Translations under genes and position numbers: made by a program | Origin: CAZBEL01 sp964628055 | GTDB lineage: Bacteria > Fidelibacterota > Marinisomatia > Marinisomatales > TCS56 | Direction of reading: 5' to 3' | Length of the DNA: 64,000 nucleotides | Assembly (NCBI GenBank): GCA_964628055.1 | Contig: CAZVNL010000009.1 | Location: 6,694 to 70,693 of the forward strand | Shown: piece after piece, positions 26,984 to 36,040 of the stretch | Layout of the letters: each line of letters begins with the position of its first letter | Numbering within the stretch: the stretch's first letter is position 1 | Notes under the pieces: model-generated | Seen by the model: only the letters and a program-made list of their open reading frames with translations | The model's database searches: none | What the model was told of the DNA's origin: nothing

Positions 26984-27878
26984 AGGTTCGTTCCTCAATG
27001 AGTTCGGCCAGGAGGTTTTGAATTCCCTGCTCCGTGGGTTCCACCGTTTTAGCCTTGGAGGAAGCGAAGATGACATTGGCTATTTTGTGGACTTTTGTAG
27101 GGGAGCCCGGTAGACCAATAGAGTTGGGGTCGGCGTGGAGATACTTGGCGGACCAGGTGTCGATGAGCAGACCCTTTGTTTTTAATTCTTTACACCTGGC
27201 GGCCACCGCCTCCTCTAAATCCCGGGAGTGTTCCCCCTGGAGTTCTCTCTGGATTTCAAGGGGTGTCCGGGCTTTTTTGTATTTGGCCATGCGTTTGGCG
27301 CCGTAACTGCGGGGTAGGTTCGCCGTTGCGGTGACGGTAATGAGGAGCGGTAGGCGGGTCCGTATTTTTTCCGCCGAGCGGCCCAGGTTTCGGGAAAGGG
27401 TAATCTTTCCGTCTGTTACCGCATGTATCTTTTCAACGAAAGTCACTTGGTTAACGGCAATTTTTTCGGCTACCTGGGGTCCGATTTGAGCGGTATCGCC
27501 ATCAATGGCTTGCCGGCCGCAGAGCACCAGATCGAAAGCGCCCAGTTTTTTGATACCCAGGGATAGGGTGTAGGAGGTGGCCAATGTATCCGCGCCGGCG
27601 AAAGACCGGTCGGAAATGAGGATGCAGCGGTCGGCACCGCGGTAGAGCGCCTCCCGGAGGACGTCTGCCGCCCGGGGCGGCCCCATGGTGAGCACGGTAA
27701 CCGTACCCCCATAAGTTTCCTTCAATTCCAATGCCATCTCCAAGGCGTTTAAATCTTCGGGATTGAAAATGGCCGGCAGCGCACCCCGGTTCACCGTACC
27801 ATCGGGTTTCATAGCCGACGCAGTGATGTTGTGTGTGTCGGGAACTTGTTTGACTAAAACGACGAGTTGTAAAGGCAT
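26976..27878 (-). CDS. etfB: Electron transfer flavoprotein beta subunit
   Basis: AMP-binding partner of EtfA. The start LVVLVKQVPDT, the NPEDLNALEMALELKE stretch, VLTMGPPRAADVLREALYRGAD and the signature CGRQAIDGDTAQIGPQVAE place it firmly in the family. At 300 residues it is about 45 longer than the common form; the extra part is C-terminal and includes a KVHKIANVIFA segment. It is the first gene of etfB-etfA-dehydrogenase and is divergent from an SDR gene 114 bases away. Confidence 0.94.
   Translation of the reverse strand: MPLQLVVLVKQVPDTHNITASAMKPDGTVNRGALPAIFNPEDLNALEMALELKETYGGTVTVLTMGPPRAADVLREALYRGADRCILISDRSFAGADTLATSYTLSLGIKKLGAFDLVLCGRQAIDGDTAQIGPQVAEKIAVNQVTFVEKIHAVTDGKITLSRNLGRSAEKIRTRLPLLITVTATANLPRSYGAKRMAKYKKARTPLEIQRELQGEHSRDLEEAVAARCKELKTKGLLIDTWSAKYLHADPNSIGLPGSPTKVHKIANVIFASSKAKTVEPTEQGIQNLLAELIEERTFG
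26993..26996 (-). promoter_or_regulatory. Ribosome binding site deciding the TTG start of etfA
   Basis: GAGG on the minus strand sits 9 bases before TTG 26983, within the last codons of etfB. It supports the short 343-residue form over a longer frame that would overlap etfB by about 100 bases. Confidence 0.5.
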
Positions 27879-27992
27879 AAGGAGGTGCGGAAAATATCAT
27901 GGACTGAATAAGTTTCCAATGGTTTTCAGGGTCGTTTAACTTTCGTTCTGAGAGTTACATTCTTATATTGCCGGCCGTTTAAAGAGGTAATT

Positions 27993-28775
27993 ATGACACA
28001 TTGGGTACTCATTTTAGGTTGCTCCACCGGTCATGGCGGGGCGACCGCTAAACGCCTGGCCCAAGATGGCTACGGGATCATTGGGTTTCACTTCGACCGG
28101 GGAGAGATTCGCCGACAAGCGAATGCCCTAAGAAAAGAAATCGGTGCGATCAATGCCGGGCGTGTGCATTTCTTTAACACCAACGCTGCTTCCGTGGAGA
28201 CGATGGAGAAGTTTATCCCCATTATCGCTGACATTACCGGGGGTGAGCCCTTGAAACTCTTGCTCCACTCCATCGCTTTTGGAACCACGACGGACTTTTT
28301 TGGCGACAGTTCCGTTACCAAGAGCCAGATGGAGATGACGGTGCACGTCATGGGGACTTCACTCCTATATTGGAGCCAAAAGTTATATGCCGCCGGGTTG
28401 CTGGGAGAAGGCAGTCGTATCTTGGGATTAACCAGTGAAGGCAATTATCTGGCCATGGGGGGCTATGGCCCGGTGAGTGTGGCCAAAGTGGCCATGGAAG
28501 CTATTTTACGGCAGATTGGGTGGGAATTGGGACGACAGGGGATTACTGCTAATGCCATTCAGGCCGGGATAACGCCCACCCGGGCGCTCACCAAGATTAC
28601 CGATCACTGGGAAGAATGGATTGTCAGGACCAAGCAGAGGAATCCCATGGGGCGTACCACCACTCCCGAAGATGTGGCCAAGGTGGTCTCACTACTTTTA
28701 CGGCCGGAAGCGGATTTCATCAATTGCTCCATCATTTACTGCGATGGAGGTGAGCACCGTTCAGGTACCTTTTAA
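27993..28775 (+). CDS. Short-chain dehydrogenase, enoyl-ACP reductase (FabI)-like
   Basis: NAD(P)H-dependent reductase of the SDR fold, closest in appearance to FabI-type enoyl reductases. The 260 residues include the nucleotide loop LGCSTGHGGATAKRLA, LLHSIAFG (a FabI-like segment), LTSEGNYLAMGGYGPVSVAK with a Tyr-x6-Lys catalytic pair, and QAGITPTRAL. A classical FabI has a different glycine motif, so another 2-enoyl or 3-oxo substrate is possible. A GAGG site precedes the ATG. The gene diverges from etfB, hinting at a shared role in acyl metabolism. Confidence 0.75.
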   Translation: MTHWVLILGCSTGHGGATAKRLAQDGYGIIGFHFDRGEIRRQANALRKEIGAINAGRVHFFNTNAASVETMEKFIPIIADITGGEPLKLLLHSIAFGTTTDFFGDSSVTKSQMEMTVHVMGTSLLYWSQKLYAAGLLGEGSRILGLTSEGNYLAMGGYGPVSVAKVAMEAILRQIGWELGRQGITANAIQAGITPTRALTKITDHWEEWIVRTKQRNPMGRTTTPEDVAKVVSLLLRPEADFINCSIIYCDGGEHRSGTF

Positions 28776-28878
28776 CTTACGTCCTGGTTGTCGCTGGATT
28801 TTAAAGGTCTACCTGGAGTAGCCGATCGTAGCGGTTATCCACGCTCTCCGGAGCATTCAGTTTCATGGATTGGTTTCC

Positions 28879-29751
28879 ATGATGAAAGCATTCACCTTTT
28901 TGGGGAGCGAAACATTTTATTTGTTCGTTTTGCCAGTATTGATTTGGTGCGTCCTCTGGTCGTTTTGGTTTTGCTGAATTTTCATCTGAATTTTGCGTTA
29001 AAAGAAGCCTTTAGCCTTCCCCGCCCACCGGCGCATTTACATTGGACAACTGCCAGCGGTNNNNNNNNNNNNNNNNNNNNNNNNNNNNNNNNNNNNNNNN
29101 NNNNNNNNNNNNNNNNNNNNNNNNNNNNNNNNNNNNNNNNNNNNNNNNNNNNNNNNNNNNCCAGCGGTCACGCTCAGAGGGCCATGGTTCTGCTCGGTTA
29201 CCTGGCATGGTCGTTGAAACAGTACTGGTGGCCAACGGTGGTTATTTTTGGGTTGTGATATCGCGGGTCTATCTGGGGGTCCACTATCCTCAGGATGTGG
29301 TGGGGGGATGGACTTTTGGCGTGGTGTTGTTAATGATTGCCATTGCCATCATCAAGGAAGTTAGGAATCAGTCCCTAATAGCGAATCCTGTTCCGCTGGC
29401 GTTCGTGTCCATATTCGTGGGCGGAATGGTACCCGTTTTGTTCCCTCGTGAGTTCACGATTCAGATGGGGGTCTCTTTGGGGGAGTAACGGCTGGTTTGA
29501 TTTTGGTCCGGTATTGCCTTCCTTTTAGTCCCTTAGCTACTCCTGGTCAGCACGTTGCTAAGGTCGCAGTGGGCCTGGGAGGGCTGTGGTTATTGCGTAA
29601 CGGTTTACTGTCCGTGATGCCTGACGGGGCGCTTTCGAACTGGCTGCTCTATTTACTGATGGGCTGGTGGATTGGCGGGGGTGTATCCTGGTGTGCCGTG
29701 CGAATGGGCTGGCAGGTGGAAAAGCCAGCGTCGGGATTAGAGACCGGATGA
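28879..29751 (+). pseudogene. PAP2-family phosphatase, interrupted by frameshifts and an assembly gap
   Basis: Membrane phosphatase of the PAP2 superfamily, which removes phosphate from lipid phosphates such as undecaprenyl or phosphatidylglycerol phosphate. Pieces in three frames assemble in order: MMKAFTFLGSETFYLF, then NFALKEAFSLPRP, SGHAQRAMVLLGYLAW, SRVYLGVHYPQDVVGGW and finally AGLILVRYCLPFSPL with further helices. These supply the K...RP, SGH and SR...H...D motifs. Frame changes fall near 28960, 29250 and 29480; the last two are each restored by one extra base in a homopolymer. The 100-N gap lies just before SGH. In-frame TAG 28819-28821 precedes the start frame. Probably an intact gene in poor sequence. 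Confidence 0.75.
29061..29160. other. Assembly gap (exactly 100 N)
   Basis: A placeholder run inside the PAP2 gene. The eight bases before it (29053-29060) and after it (29161-29168) are identical, CCAGCGGT. The true missing length is therefore unknown and may be zero or a few codons. Confidence 0.97.
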
Positions 29752-30123
29752 AGTGGCGACCTCTTCAAGACTCTGGCGCTTTTTAATGAGTTCCAAGAGG
29801 TCATAGTGTTCTTTAGTCGGTAGGAGTTGAAAGCAGGTTTCGGCCTCCTGGAGGGCAAAATCCCACCACTCCTTTTTCGAATACATAATGGCCAGGCCAT
29901 AGTGCGCCGCGGCTAAGGTTTCATACGCTTCCCGGGAAAGGGCTCCCATATCATCAGGATACAGGCGGGTGACCTCTTTGTATTCTAAAATGGCTTCGTC
30001 GATTAGTCCCCGTTGGGAATACCAGTGGCCCAGTTTTAGATGGCGCTCGGGGTTATCCTGGCAAGCCCCCACAAGCAGGAGTATCAAGATCAATATAAAG
30101 TGTTTCGGGCGAATTTGTTTCAT
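29737..30123 (-). CDS. Small TPR-like lipoprotein
   Basis: A 128-residue lipoprotein with a signal peptide and lipobox (ILLLVGACQDN) placing Cys21 as the lipidated residue. The mature part has two helix-turn-helix stretches of tetratricopeptide type (HLKLGHWYSQRGLIDEAILEYKE and a second unit starting AAHYGLAIMYSKKEWWDFAL). TPR proteins mediate protein-protein contacts, so a periplasmic scaffold role is likely. Its 3' end overlaps the PAP2 3' end by 15 bases in convergent orientation. Confidence 0.72.
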   Translation of the reverse strand: MKQIRPKHFILILILLLVGACQDNPERHLKLGHWYSQRGLIDEAILEYKEVTRLYPDDMGALSREAYETLAAAHYGLAIMYSKKEWWDFALQEAETCFQLLPTKEHYDLLELIKKRQSLEEVATSSGL

Positions 30124-30245
30124 CTTATTGGCTTGGTGTCACCGGGAATTTCTTCGTGGCCTTGGCGAAATGCAAGGGAAATATGGGAGGAATTCGATTT
30201 GCCTTCCCTGGCTGGTGGGGAATTTTAGGGGTGCGTTGAATTGGA

Positions 30246-31523
30246 TTAGCCTCCTTCCACCGGGGGCATGAGGGGTTGCGGCCGGCGGTGCTGTTTAGGA
30301 TCGTGCACCAGAGTAACCATGAGGAAAAGTCCCACAAAAATGCTGGTACCCATGGCCCAAAACAGGGTTTCGGTAGCGACCATACCGCTGAACTTCCCAA
30401 CCAACATGATGGCCAGGAAGGTAAAGGGCGCCAGGATTGTATCGATGAGAGCCATGTAGGTTTTATTGTCCCGACTGCCGGCGAAATCGTAAACCAGATT
30501 CATGGAAGAAGGCATGAAGGCTCCCTGTCCCAGCCCAATGAGGACGAAGATTGCATAGACGCCTATCATAGAACGCGCCAAGAGGGCGGTGATTACAGCC
30601 ATTAAGTGAGCCGTGAAAGCGAGGATAAGACTGGTTTTATGGCCCTTGCGATCCCCCAGTTTACCGGCGGCCAGGCTGGCAAAGCCAAAGGCCAGGACGT
30701 TTAAAACGGTGAATATGCCCACTTCACTAATATTAAAACCGAATTTCTCTTGGGTGTAGATGGCGTAGAGGCTAATGGCCGGGTAGTTGGCGGTAAAGAA
30801 AATGCGGCTGAATAAGTAGCGACGGAAATTGTTGTGGTGGCGGAGGATATCCCGCGTCTCGGACCAGAATTGTTTTAAAGACTTATGCGGTTGATGTTCT
30901 TCTGGAGTATAGAGACGGTAACCGAGGAAGAGTAGAATACCAAAAGTAATGGAGGCCGTCATAATGAGGAATCCCCAGCCAAAATTATTAGGAAAAGGGA
31001 GGGAGCTATTAAGGAGCCGTTTTAGCAGAAAACCCCCGGCGAAGCCACCTACGCTGTTGAAGGCAAAGGAAAGTCCGAAGAAGGTCCCCCGGTTTTCTTC
31101 AGAGATGGCGTGATGCAAAAAGCCCGTCCAAATGGGGATGATGATTCCCACCGCTAAGCCATAGAGAATAAAGCAGGCATAGTAGAGCATCCAGGCTTTG
31201 GGGCCCAGGGGAGCCAGGAAAGCGAAGGTAAATCCGGCGATGAACATGGGTGGGAGGACCAGGGTATGAACGGAGATGGCGGCCAATTTTAGGTTGCGAA
31301 TATTGCGACCCACGGTAGCGGAGAAGAGTTGGGGGATGGCTATGAGGATGTAGAAGAGTCCCGCCACGGAGGTACTCACCCCTGTGGGAGCCCCTAACTG
31401 TTTCAGGAACAGGGGGATTACAGCGTACACCGTATGGAAGGCCACCCCGAACCCCCAACTAAATTCGTGGAGGCAGTTTAGGATCAGGTTATGGCGCTGA
31501 TCTGGCGGGGAGAGGCTGGACAC
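30246..31523 (-). CDS. Major facilitator superfamily transporter
   Basis: Secondary transporter of 425 residues with about twelve hydrophobic helices. The loop between helices 8 and 9 reads LAAGKLGDRKGHKTSL, the MFS motif-A signature, and a weaker counterpart follows helix 2 (VGRNIRNLKLAA). Helix 4 to 5 contains FFGLSFAFNSVGGFAGGFLL, typical of drug or small-molecule exporters. The substrate cannot be read. The start overlaps the end of the EamA gene by 35 bases, so the two transporters are co-transcribed. Confidence 0.85.
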   Translation of the reverse strand: MSSLSPPDQRHNLILNCLHEFSWGFGVAFHTVYAVIPLFLKQLGAPTGVSTSVAGLFYILIAIPQLFSATVGRNIRNLKLAAISVHTLVLPPMFIAGFTFAFLAPLGPKAWMLYYACFILYGLAVGIIIPIWTGFLHHAISEENRGTFFGLSFAFNSVGGFAGGFLLKRLLNSSLPFPNNFGWGFLIMTASITFGILLFLGYRLYTPEEHQPHKSLKQFWSETRDILRHHNNFRRYLFSRIFFTANYPAISLYAIYTQEKFGFNISEVGIFTVLNVLAFGFASLAAGKLGDRKGHKTSLILAFTAHLMAVITALLARSMIGVYAIFVLIGLGQGAFMPSSMNLVYDFAGSRDNKTYMALIDTILAPFTFLAIMLVGKFSGMVATETLFWAMGTSIFVGLFLMVTLVHDPKQHRRPQPLMPPVEGG

Positions 31524-32418
31524 TTTTTAGATGGTTTTCCCGTGTGAGGAGGATAATAGCGGTTAGTAGAACCACCGCCCCGATGATCTGGGCAGGTCCC
31601 AACACCCGACCGCGCACAAACCAATCCAGGGCCATGGCGGAAAGGGGCCAGAATAGTTCGTAAATGGTGGCGTGGGAAGCGGGGACGCGCTGTAGGCCGT
31701 AGTAATAAATGAAGAGCGCTACGGCTCCAGTGGAAAAGACAATGAGCAGAATCGTGCCCCATTGCAGGGAGGTTATTTCCCCCAGGTTGACGGGCAACTG
31801 GGTAGTGATGATGACGGCGATCGCCACCAGGGCGGTGATGGTCAAGCGTAGGGCTGTGACCAGGGGGAAGGAAATGCGCTGGAGAGCATGTTTACCCAGC
31901 ACGGTGGAACTACCCCAACAGAAGGCCGCTAAGAGAGCCAAGAGCGCTGCGATGAGTGTCTTTTCACTCCACGAATTCATGGGCTGGGTCCCGAAAGTCA
32001 CTAAGTATCCCCCTACCATGGCCGCACCAGCCAATAAAAGAAAGCGCTTCGTTATCGGTTCTTTCAACACTAAGGCAGCGAGGGCAATGGCGAAAAAAGG
32101 TTGGAATTTTTGTAGGAGCACGACGACCGATAAGTCGATGTACTGAACATAAGCCAGGGCCTTGGTGTAAAAAAAGGTGCCCAAGATGCCCCCACAAATG
32201 CTAATCCACAAGATGGAGACCCAACTGCGCTGGCCAATGGTGGCGATCTTGGCGCGACCCCGGTAAAGGACCGGGAGAAACAGGAGGGCTCCAAACACGT
32301 GTTCCAGGGTGATAATGAGAAAGGAAGATAAGGTATACAAGGTCTGGCGCAACAGGCCGTCCAGACTCCACAGGAAAGCAGCGATGATGACTGCCAGAGC
32401 AGGAAGGTATTTTCGCAT
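31489..32418 (-). CDS. EamA/DMT-family permease
   Basis: Drug/metabolite transporter superfamily protein of 309 residues, with ten predicted helices in two EamA repeats. The first repeat begins ALAVIIAAFLWSLDGLLRQ; the second begins ALLALLAAFCWGSSTVLGKHAL, the typical repeated W-(G/S) pattern. Repeat ends show PVLKEP-like VLKEPITKRFLLLAGAAM. Such permeases export or import small metabolites. It is upstream of and overlaps the MFS gene and is divergent from a small barrel-protein gene. Confidence 0.85.
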   Translation of the reverse strand: MRKYLPALAVIIAAFLWSLDGLLRQTLYTLSSFLIITLEHVFGALLFLPVLYRGRAKIATIGQRSWVSILWISICGGILGTFFYTKALAYVQYIDLSVVVLLQKFQPFFAIALAALVLKEPITKRFLLLAGAAMVGGYLVTFGTQPMNSWSEKTLIAALLALLAAFCWGSSTVLGKHALQRISFPLVTALRLTITALVAIAVIITTQLPVNLGEITSLQWGTILLIVFSTGAVALFIYYYGLQRVPASHATIYELFWPLSAMALDWFVRGRVLGPAQIIGAVVLLTAIILLTRENHLKSVQPLPARSAP

Positions 32419-32495
32419 GAGTGAAATTACACCAATTGAATATTCAAAACAGGCATGTTACATTCCATGAAAGCTTAGGAAAGGAATCCGGTATT

Positions 32496-33128
32496 ATGAA
32501 ACTTAGATTATCTTTACTACTATCTATGGCTATAGTGACGCTCAACGCCCAGACCCGGGCCCTGTCGGTGAACACGCGCCACGTGATGTTAAATCATTAT
32601 AACGCCGGGAGCACGAAATTTATACGCTACGGATTGGACTTTTCCTTTGGGACGGGGGAGGGAGACTTGGAGGCCACCGTTAAGGATTCGTTACTGCAAG
32701 ATTCCTTGCTCTACGATATTGACACCAAGTTTTCCAGCACCGGTTTTGGACTGGGCTTCCAGAAAGGAAGGCGACTTTACGATGCCGGTAACTGGGGCCT
32801 CTGGGGAGTGTGGACGGTTCGTTTGGTATCTAAAATTGATCGCTCCAATGTTTTTTCCGGTGAAAAACAGGATAGAGAGGTTACGAGTAATAGTTATACA
32901 ACTGAGCTGGGTTATGTTCTCGAGGTTACCTACCAAATTACCAAACGGTTAGCGCTTTTCAATCAACTTTCCCTGGGAGCGCTGCGGATAACCTATCGCC
33001 GTCAAGCTACCCGTTTTCCAGATGTGGATCGGAAAACGTCGTCTTCAGGGTACGATCTCACGCTTGATGGCCCTATCGGCAGCCCCCTCTCAATCCTTTC
33101 AGCCGGGCTGATCTACACCTTTAACTAG
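32496..33128 (+). CDS. Small predicted outer-membrane beta-barrel protein
   Basis: No known family. The start ATG 32496 gives a signal peptide (MKLRLSLLLSMAIVTLNAQT) and 210 residues; an upstream ATG at 32421 would add 25 residues without signal character. Alternating patterns such as FGLGFQKGRRLYDAG and YTTELGYVLEVTYQI, and a terminal strand ILSAGLIYTFN ending in an aromatic-polar pair, indicate about eight strands. It is transcribed alone and uses a TAG stop. Confidence 0.65.
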   Translation: MKLRLSLLLSMAIVTLNAQTRALSVNTRHVMLNHYNAGSTKFIRYGLDFSFGTGEGDLEATVKDSLLQDSLLYDIDTKFSSTGFGLGFQKGRRLYDAGNWGLWGVWTVRLVSKIDRSNVFSGEKQDREVTSNSYTTELGYVLEVTYQITKRLALFNQLSLGALRITYRRQATRFPDVDRKTSSSGYDLTLDGPIGSPLSILSAGLIYTFN

Positions 33129-33179
33129 CGCTGTGGTTAATCAGCCTCCCTACAGCTGGTGTGCGATACGTTTCACTTC

Positions 33180-33560
33180 TTAACTAGGCCGCAACCAACC
33201 CTCGGCCAGCATGAAGTCTACGTCCTGCTCCTGAACCAAAGAATAAATCCGGTCCCCTGTGGGACAGCTACAGGCCGCACATACCGCCTCGTACACCTTT
33301 CGGGTGTAAATATCGTGGATGACAACGCCGTGATCACGGTAGTAATCAGTGACAATTTTTAACTGGGCCGCTTCATTCTGGGGGTACTCATTGTAATCAT
33401 GGGTTTGGAGCCATTCCTGATCCCAGGTGTTACTCAGGCACTGGGTGGGTTCGATATACAACCAGGTTTGGGCCTCCTGAGAGTTACATGACCAGAATAG
33501 AAACAGCCCCCATATACTGAGTAGCCCTATGAATATTTTAGTTTTAGTATGAATGTTCAC
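33180..33560 (-). CDS. Small lipoprotein with CxxCxC motif, unknown function
   Basis: Unrecognised 126-residue protein. A signal peptide ends in FLFWSCNSQ, a lipobox-like site (Cys25). The C-terminal part has YEAVCAACSCPTGDRIYSL, with three clustered cysteines (C-x2-C-x-C) followed by a short conserved-looking acidic helix. The cluster could bind a metal or form disulfides in the periplasm. No partner is evident: genes on both sides are transcribed as separate units. Confidence 0.62.
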   Translation of the reverse strand: MNIHTKTKIFIGLLSIWGLFLFWSCNSQEAQTWLYIEPTQCLSNTWDQEWLQTHDYNEYPQNEAAQLKIVTDYYRDHGVVIHDIYTRKVYEAVCAACSCPTGDRIYSLVQEQDVDFMLAEGWLRPS

Positions 33561-33596
33561 AACCGGGGTCTTAATGTGTTTGTCAATAGTTTACGT

Positions 33597-35270
33597 TTAT
33601 ATTTCCATTTTCACAAGAGATTTAAGGCCCAATTTTAGGGGAAGGATAATCGTCAATGTACTTACCGCAATCGTAAGGAGAAAAATTACCGTTAGTTGGC
33701 TTGGGTGAGCCCCCTTTTCGTAGAGGGTGATGAACCACACCAGGGCTCCCACCATGGCTGCCACATACACCAGGCTTAGAATCACCGTGATGGTTCCCCC
33801 CATGCTGGAGGCGATGCGCATGGGATTTCGCTCCTGGAATTGGGGGAAAAGAGCCCCCAGACCCAGGGCGAGACTCACTAATCCCAGCGTTTCAAATATC
33901 AAGAACAGAGTGGAGATGAGGGCCACCTCCCACCCCTGGCTTAAGTAGTAATTACTCACCAAGCTCACCATTTCGGCCAAACCGAAGAATAGCGTGAGGG
34001 AGATCCAAAGCTTCACTTTAAAGACGGTCTTGAGGTGCAAGGGGGCTGCTTTTAGAATCCAAAAACCGCTCCCCTCTAAGCTGATGAGGGGATAGACAAA
34101 GCGGGAAGTGAGGGCGGCGATGATGAAACCGCTAAAACCGAAATTGAACACGTAAATCAGCTTTCTCCATAAGGAAGCTAGATCCTGAATGTGGATATCA
34201 ATGCGAGCCAGATTTAGGAGGTAGACACTAATGAAAAAAGCGAATAGTAAGAGCTGGATCCATTGCTGGGGAGTCCGCAAGAATTGAAGGATGTCTTTCG
34301 CGATGAGACTCCGGACCTGGAGGGTCAAACCCGGTAAGGGTAAGGAGATGTACCAGGTTCTCCGGGTGTGCTTTTTGGCCCTTTGTTTAGTCCTTTCATA
34401 CAGTTGAATGGTGGTAAAGTAGTTGACTTTTGCCAACCAAGTGATCAATTCCAGTCCTACCAGGGCAGTGGTCAAAAGCACGGCTACGTGGAAAAGCACT
34501 TCCTGGAGACGGCCCGTGGCATAGGCCGAAAATAGTTCCGCAAACCAATAACTGGGGATCAGGGGGAAAGGGGTACGGGCCAGATTGAACAGATACCGGC
34601 TCACGGCCCGTAAACTGGCGGCGTTCCCCATGAGGAGCGTTTCTTGCTGGCTGAAGCGAAAGTATAACCAGAAAAAGGCGATGGCAATGACGCCCAAGGT
34701 AATGAACAGGGACTGCATACGAAACCATTTGGAAAGCTTGATCACTACCAGGAGTAGGGTAAGACCGGTAACCGTAGCGATCACCAAGTACAGCAACAGG
34801 GCAAGGGGGAACACGAGCAATAGATCCATACCTGAAAGTCCCATTACGTGACCGTAAGCCAGGGTGAGGGGTAGCCCCAGGACGAGAATAGCCCAAGAAC
34901 TGTACACGAGGTTTTCGATAAGCTTTGCGTGGTAAATCTGGATGTGGTGTACCGGTTTGGTGAGCAGGAAAGAGACTTCAGGGGAACGGTAGAGGGTGGA
35001 TAAAGCCGTTATGATGTTGGAAATGATGAGCAGATAGAAGATGATGGTCCAGCCCAGGTAGAAGAGGCGGTTGAGGAGCAATTGCCCCAGTTCACCCTGG
35101 CCAAGTAAAAATTGAGCACCGCTGATAAAGAGGGTCCGGCCACCGACAATCAGACCCAAGATAATAAACGTGGGAATTAGGATTTCGATCCAACGTCGTT
35201 TTAGCTTAGACTGTAACTGGTACCGGAAGGCACGCAGACGAATTCCGAGGAAAGTGCGTATAAAGGCCAT
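33597..35270 (-). CDS. ABC transporter permease, large exporter type
   Basis: Membrane subunit of 557 residues with roughly twelve hydrophobic segments and two similar halves. It begins MAFIRTFLGIRLRAFRYQL, an amphipathic arginine-rich start common in large ABC-2-like exporters, and contains a cytoplasmic central loop (ERTKQRAKKHTRR and a QVRSLIAKDILQFLRTPQQW element resembling a coupling helix). It follows the ATPase gene by 8 bases, so the pair forms one exporter. The substrate is not evident. Confidence 0.82.
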   Translation of the reverse strand: MAFIRTFLGIRLRAFRYQLQSKLKRRWIEILIPTFIILGLIVGGRTLFISGAQFLLGQGELGQLLLNRLFYLGWTIIFYLLIISNIITALSTLYRSPEVSFLLTKPVHHIQIYHAKLIENLVYSSWAILVLGLPLTLAYGHVMGLSGMDLLLVFPLALLLYLVIATVTGLTLLLVVIKLSKWFRMQSLFITLGVIAIAFFWLYFRFSQQETLLMGNAASLRAVSRYLFNLARTPFPLIPSYWFAELFSAYATGRLQEVLFHVAVLLTTALVGLELITWLAKVNYFTTIQLYERTKQRAKKHTRRTWYISLPLPGLTLQVRSLIAKDILQFLRTPQQWIQLLLFAFFISVYLLNLARIDIHIQDLASLWRKLIYVFNFGFSGFIIAALTSRFVYPLISLEGSGFWILKAAPLHLKTVFKVKLWISLTLFFGLAEMVSLVSNYYLSQGWEVALISTLFLIFETLGLVSLALGLGALFPQFQERNPMRIASSMGGTITVILSLVYVAAMVGALVWFITLYEKGAHPSQLTVIFLLTIAVSTLTIILPLKLGLKSLVKMEI

Positions 35271-35278
35271 TCACTTGG

Positions 35279-36040
35279 TTAAGAGCGGTCGTTTATGGAA
35301 GCGCTGGAATCCGCCGTCTGGCTTTCTTCCACGATCTGTAGGAACACCTCTTCTAAACCGCCGTCTTGGTGGGTAATCTGGCGCAATTCCTCCAGGGTCC
35401 CTGTGTGCAGTAATCGGCCCTGGTGAATGATACTGATGCGGTGAGCAAGTTCTTCGGCCACATTCAGGTTGTGGGTGGAGAGGAAGATTGTAGTGCCCTG
35501 GGAAGCGCGTCTCCGGAGCAAATCTTTAACGATCCGGGCCATCTTGGGGTCCAGACCGACCATGGGTTCATCGATAATGAGAACCTTTGGTTCGTGGAAC
35601 AATGCTGCCGCAAAAATCACCCGCTGTTTCATCCCCTGGGAGTATCCCTCGATTACATCGGTGAGCCAGTCGCCGATATCCAAATGTTGGCGGTAGAGGG
35701 CGATTTGATCCTCGATATCCTGACGCTGCATTCCGTAGAGCCCCCCCACTATGGTGAGAAACTCCACACCGGTCAGTTTATTATAGAGAAAGGGACTGTC
35801 CGGAACGTAACCAATACGCTGTTTAGCCTGGGTGGGGTTTTGCGCCAGGTCAATCCCGTCAATTTCTATAACCCCGGAGTCAGGAGACCAGAGCCCCACC
35901 AGCATTTTGATAGTGGTGGTCTTTCCCGCCCCATTGGGACCCAGGAAACAGAAAAGTTCCCCCCGGGGTAGGGTTAAAGTGAGATTATCGACTGCTTTTA
36001 GCGTACCAAACGTCTTGGTGATACCTACCAGTTTGATCAT
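35279..36040 (-). CDS. ABC transporter ATP-binding protein
   Basis: Nucleotide-binding subunit of 253 residues. It shows Walker A FLGPNGAGKTTTIKMLVGL, a Q-loop region (YVPDSPFLYNKLTG), the signature YSQGMKQRV, Walker B VLIIDEPMVGLDPKM and the switch histidine in LSTHNLNVAEELA. It resembles the ABC-2/CcmA subfamily of exporters. The ATG overlaps the stop of the transglutaminase gene by 4 bases and the permease follows at 8 bases. Confidence 0.93.
   Translation of the reverse strand: MIKLVGITKTFGTLKAVDNLTLTLPRGELFCFLGPNGAGKTTTIKMLVGLWSPDSGVIEIDGIDLAQNPTQAKQRIGYVPDSPFLYNKLTGVEFLTIVGGLYGMQRQDIEDQIALYRQHLDIGDWLTDVIEGYSQGMKQRVIFAAALFHEPKVLIIDEPMVGLDPKMARIVKDLLRRRASQGTTIFLSTHNLNVAEELAHRISIIHQGRLLHTGTLEELRQITHQDGGLEEVFLQIVEESQTADSSASINDRS

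Noticed and set aside
26984..27076. Longer etfA form with 31 extra N-terminal residues
   Set aside because: The extra part lies within etfB, does not resemble ETF-alpha and has no ribosome site. TTG 26983 does have one.
29053..29168. Target-site duplication of a mobile element around the gap
   Set aside because: Eight identical flanking bases are suggestive, but no element end is visible and a simple contig overlap or short missing codons explain them better. Kept only as an alternative.
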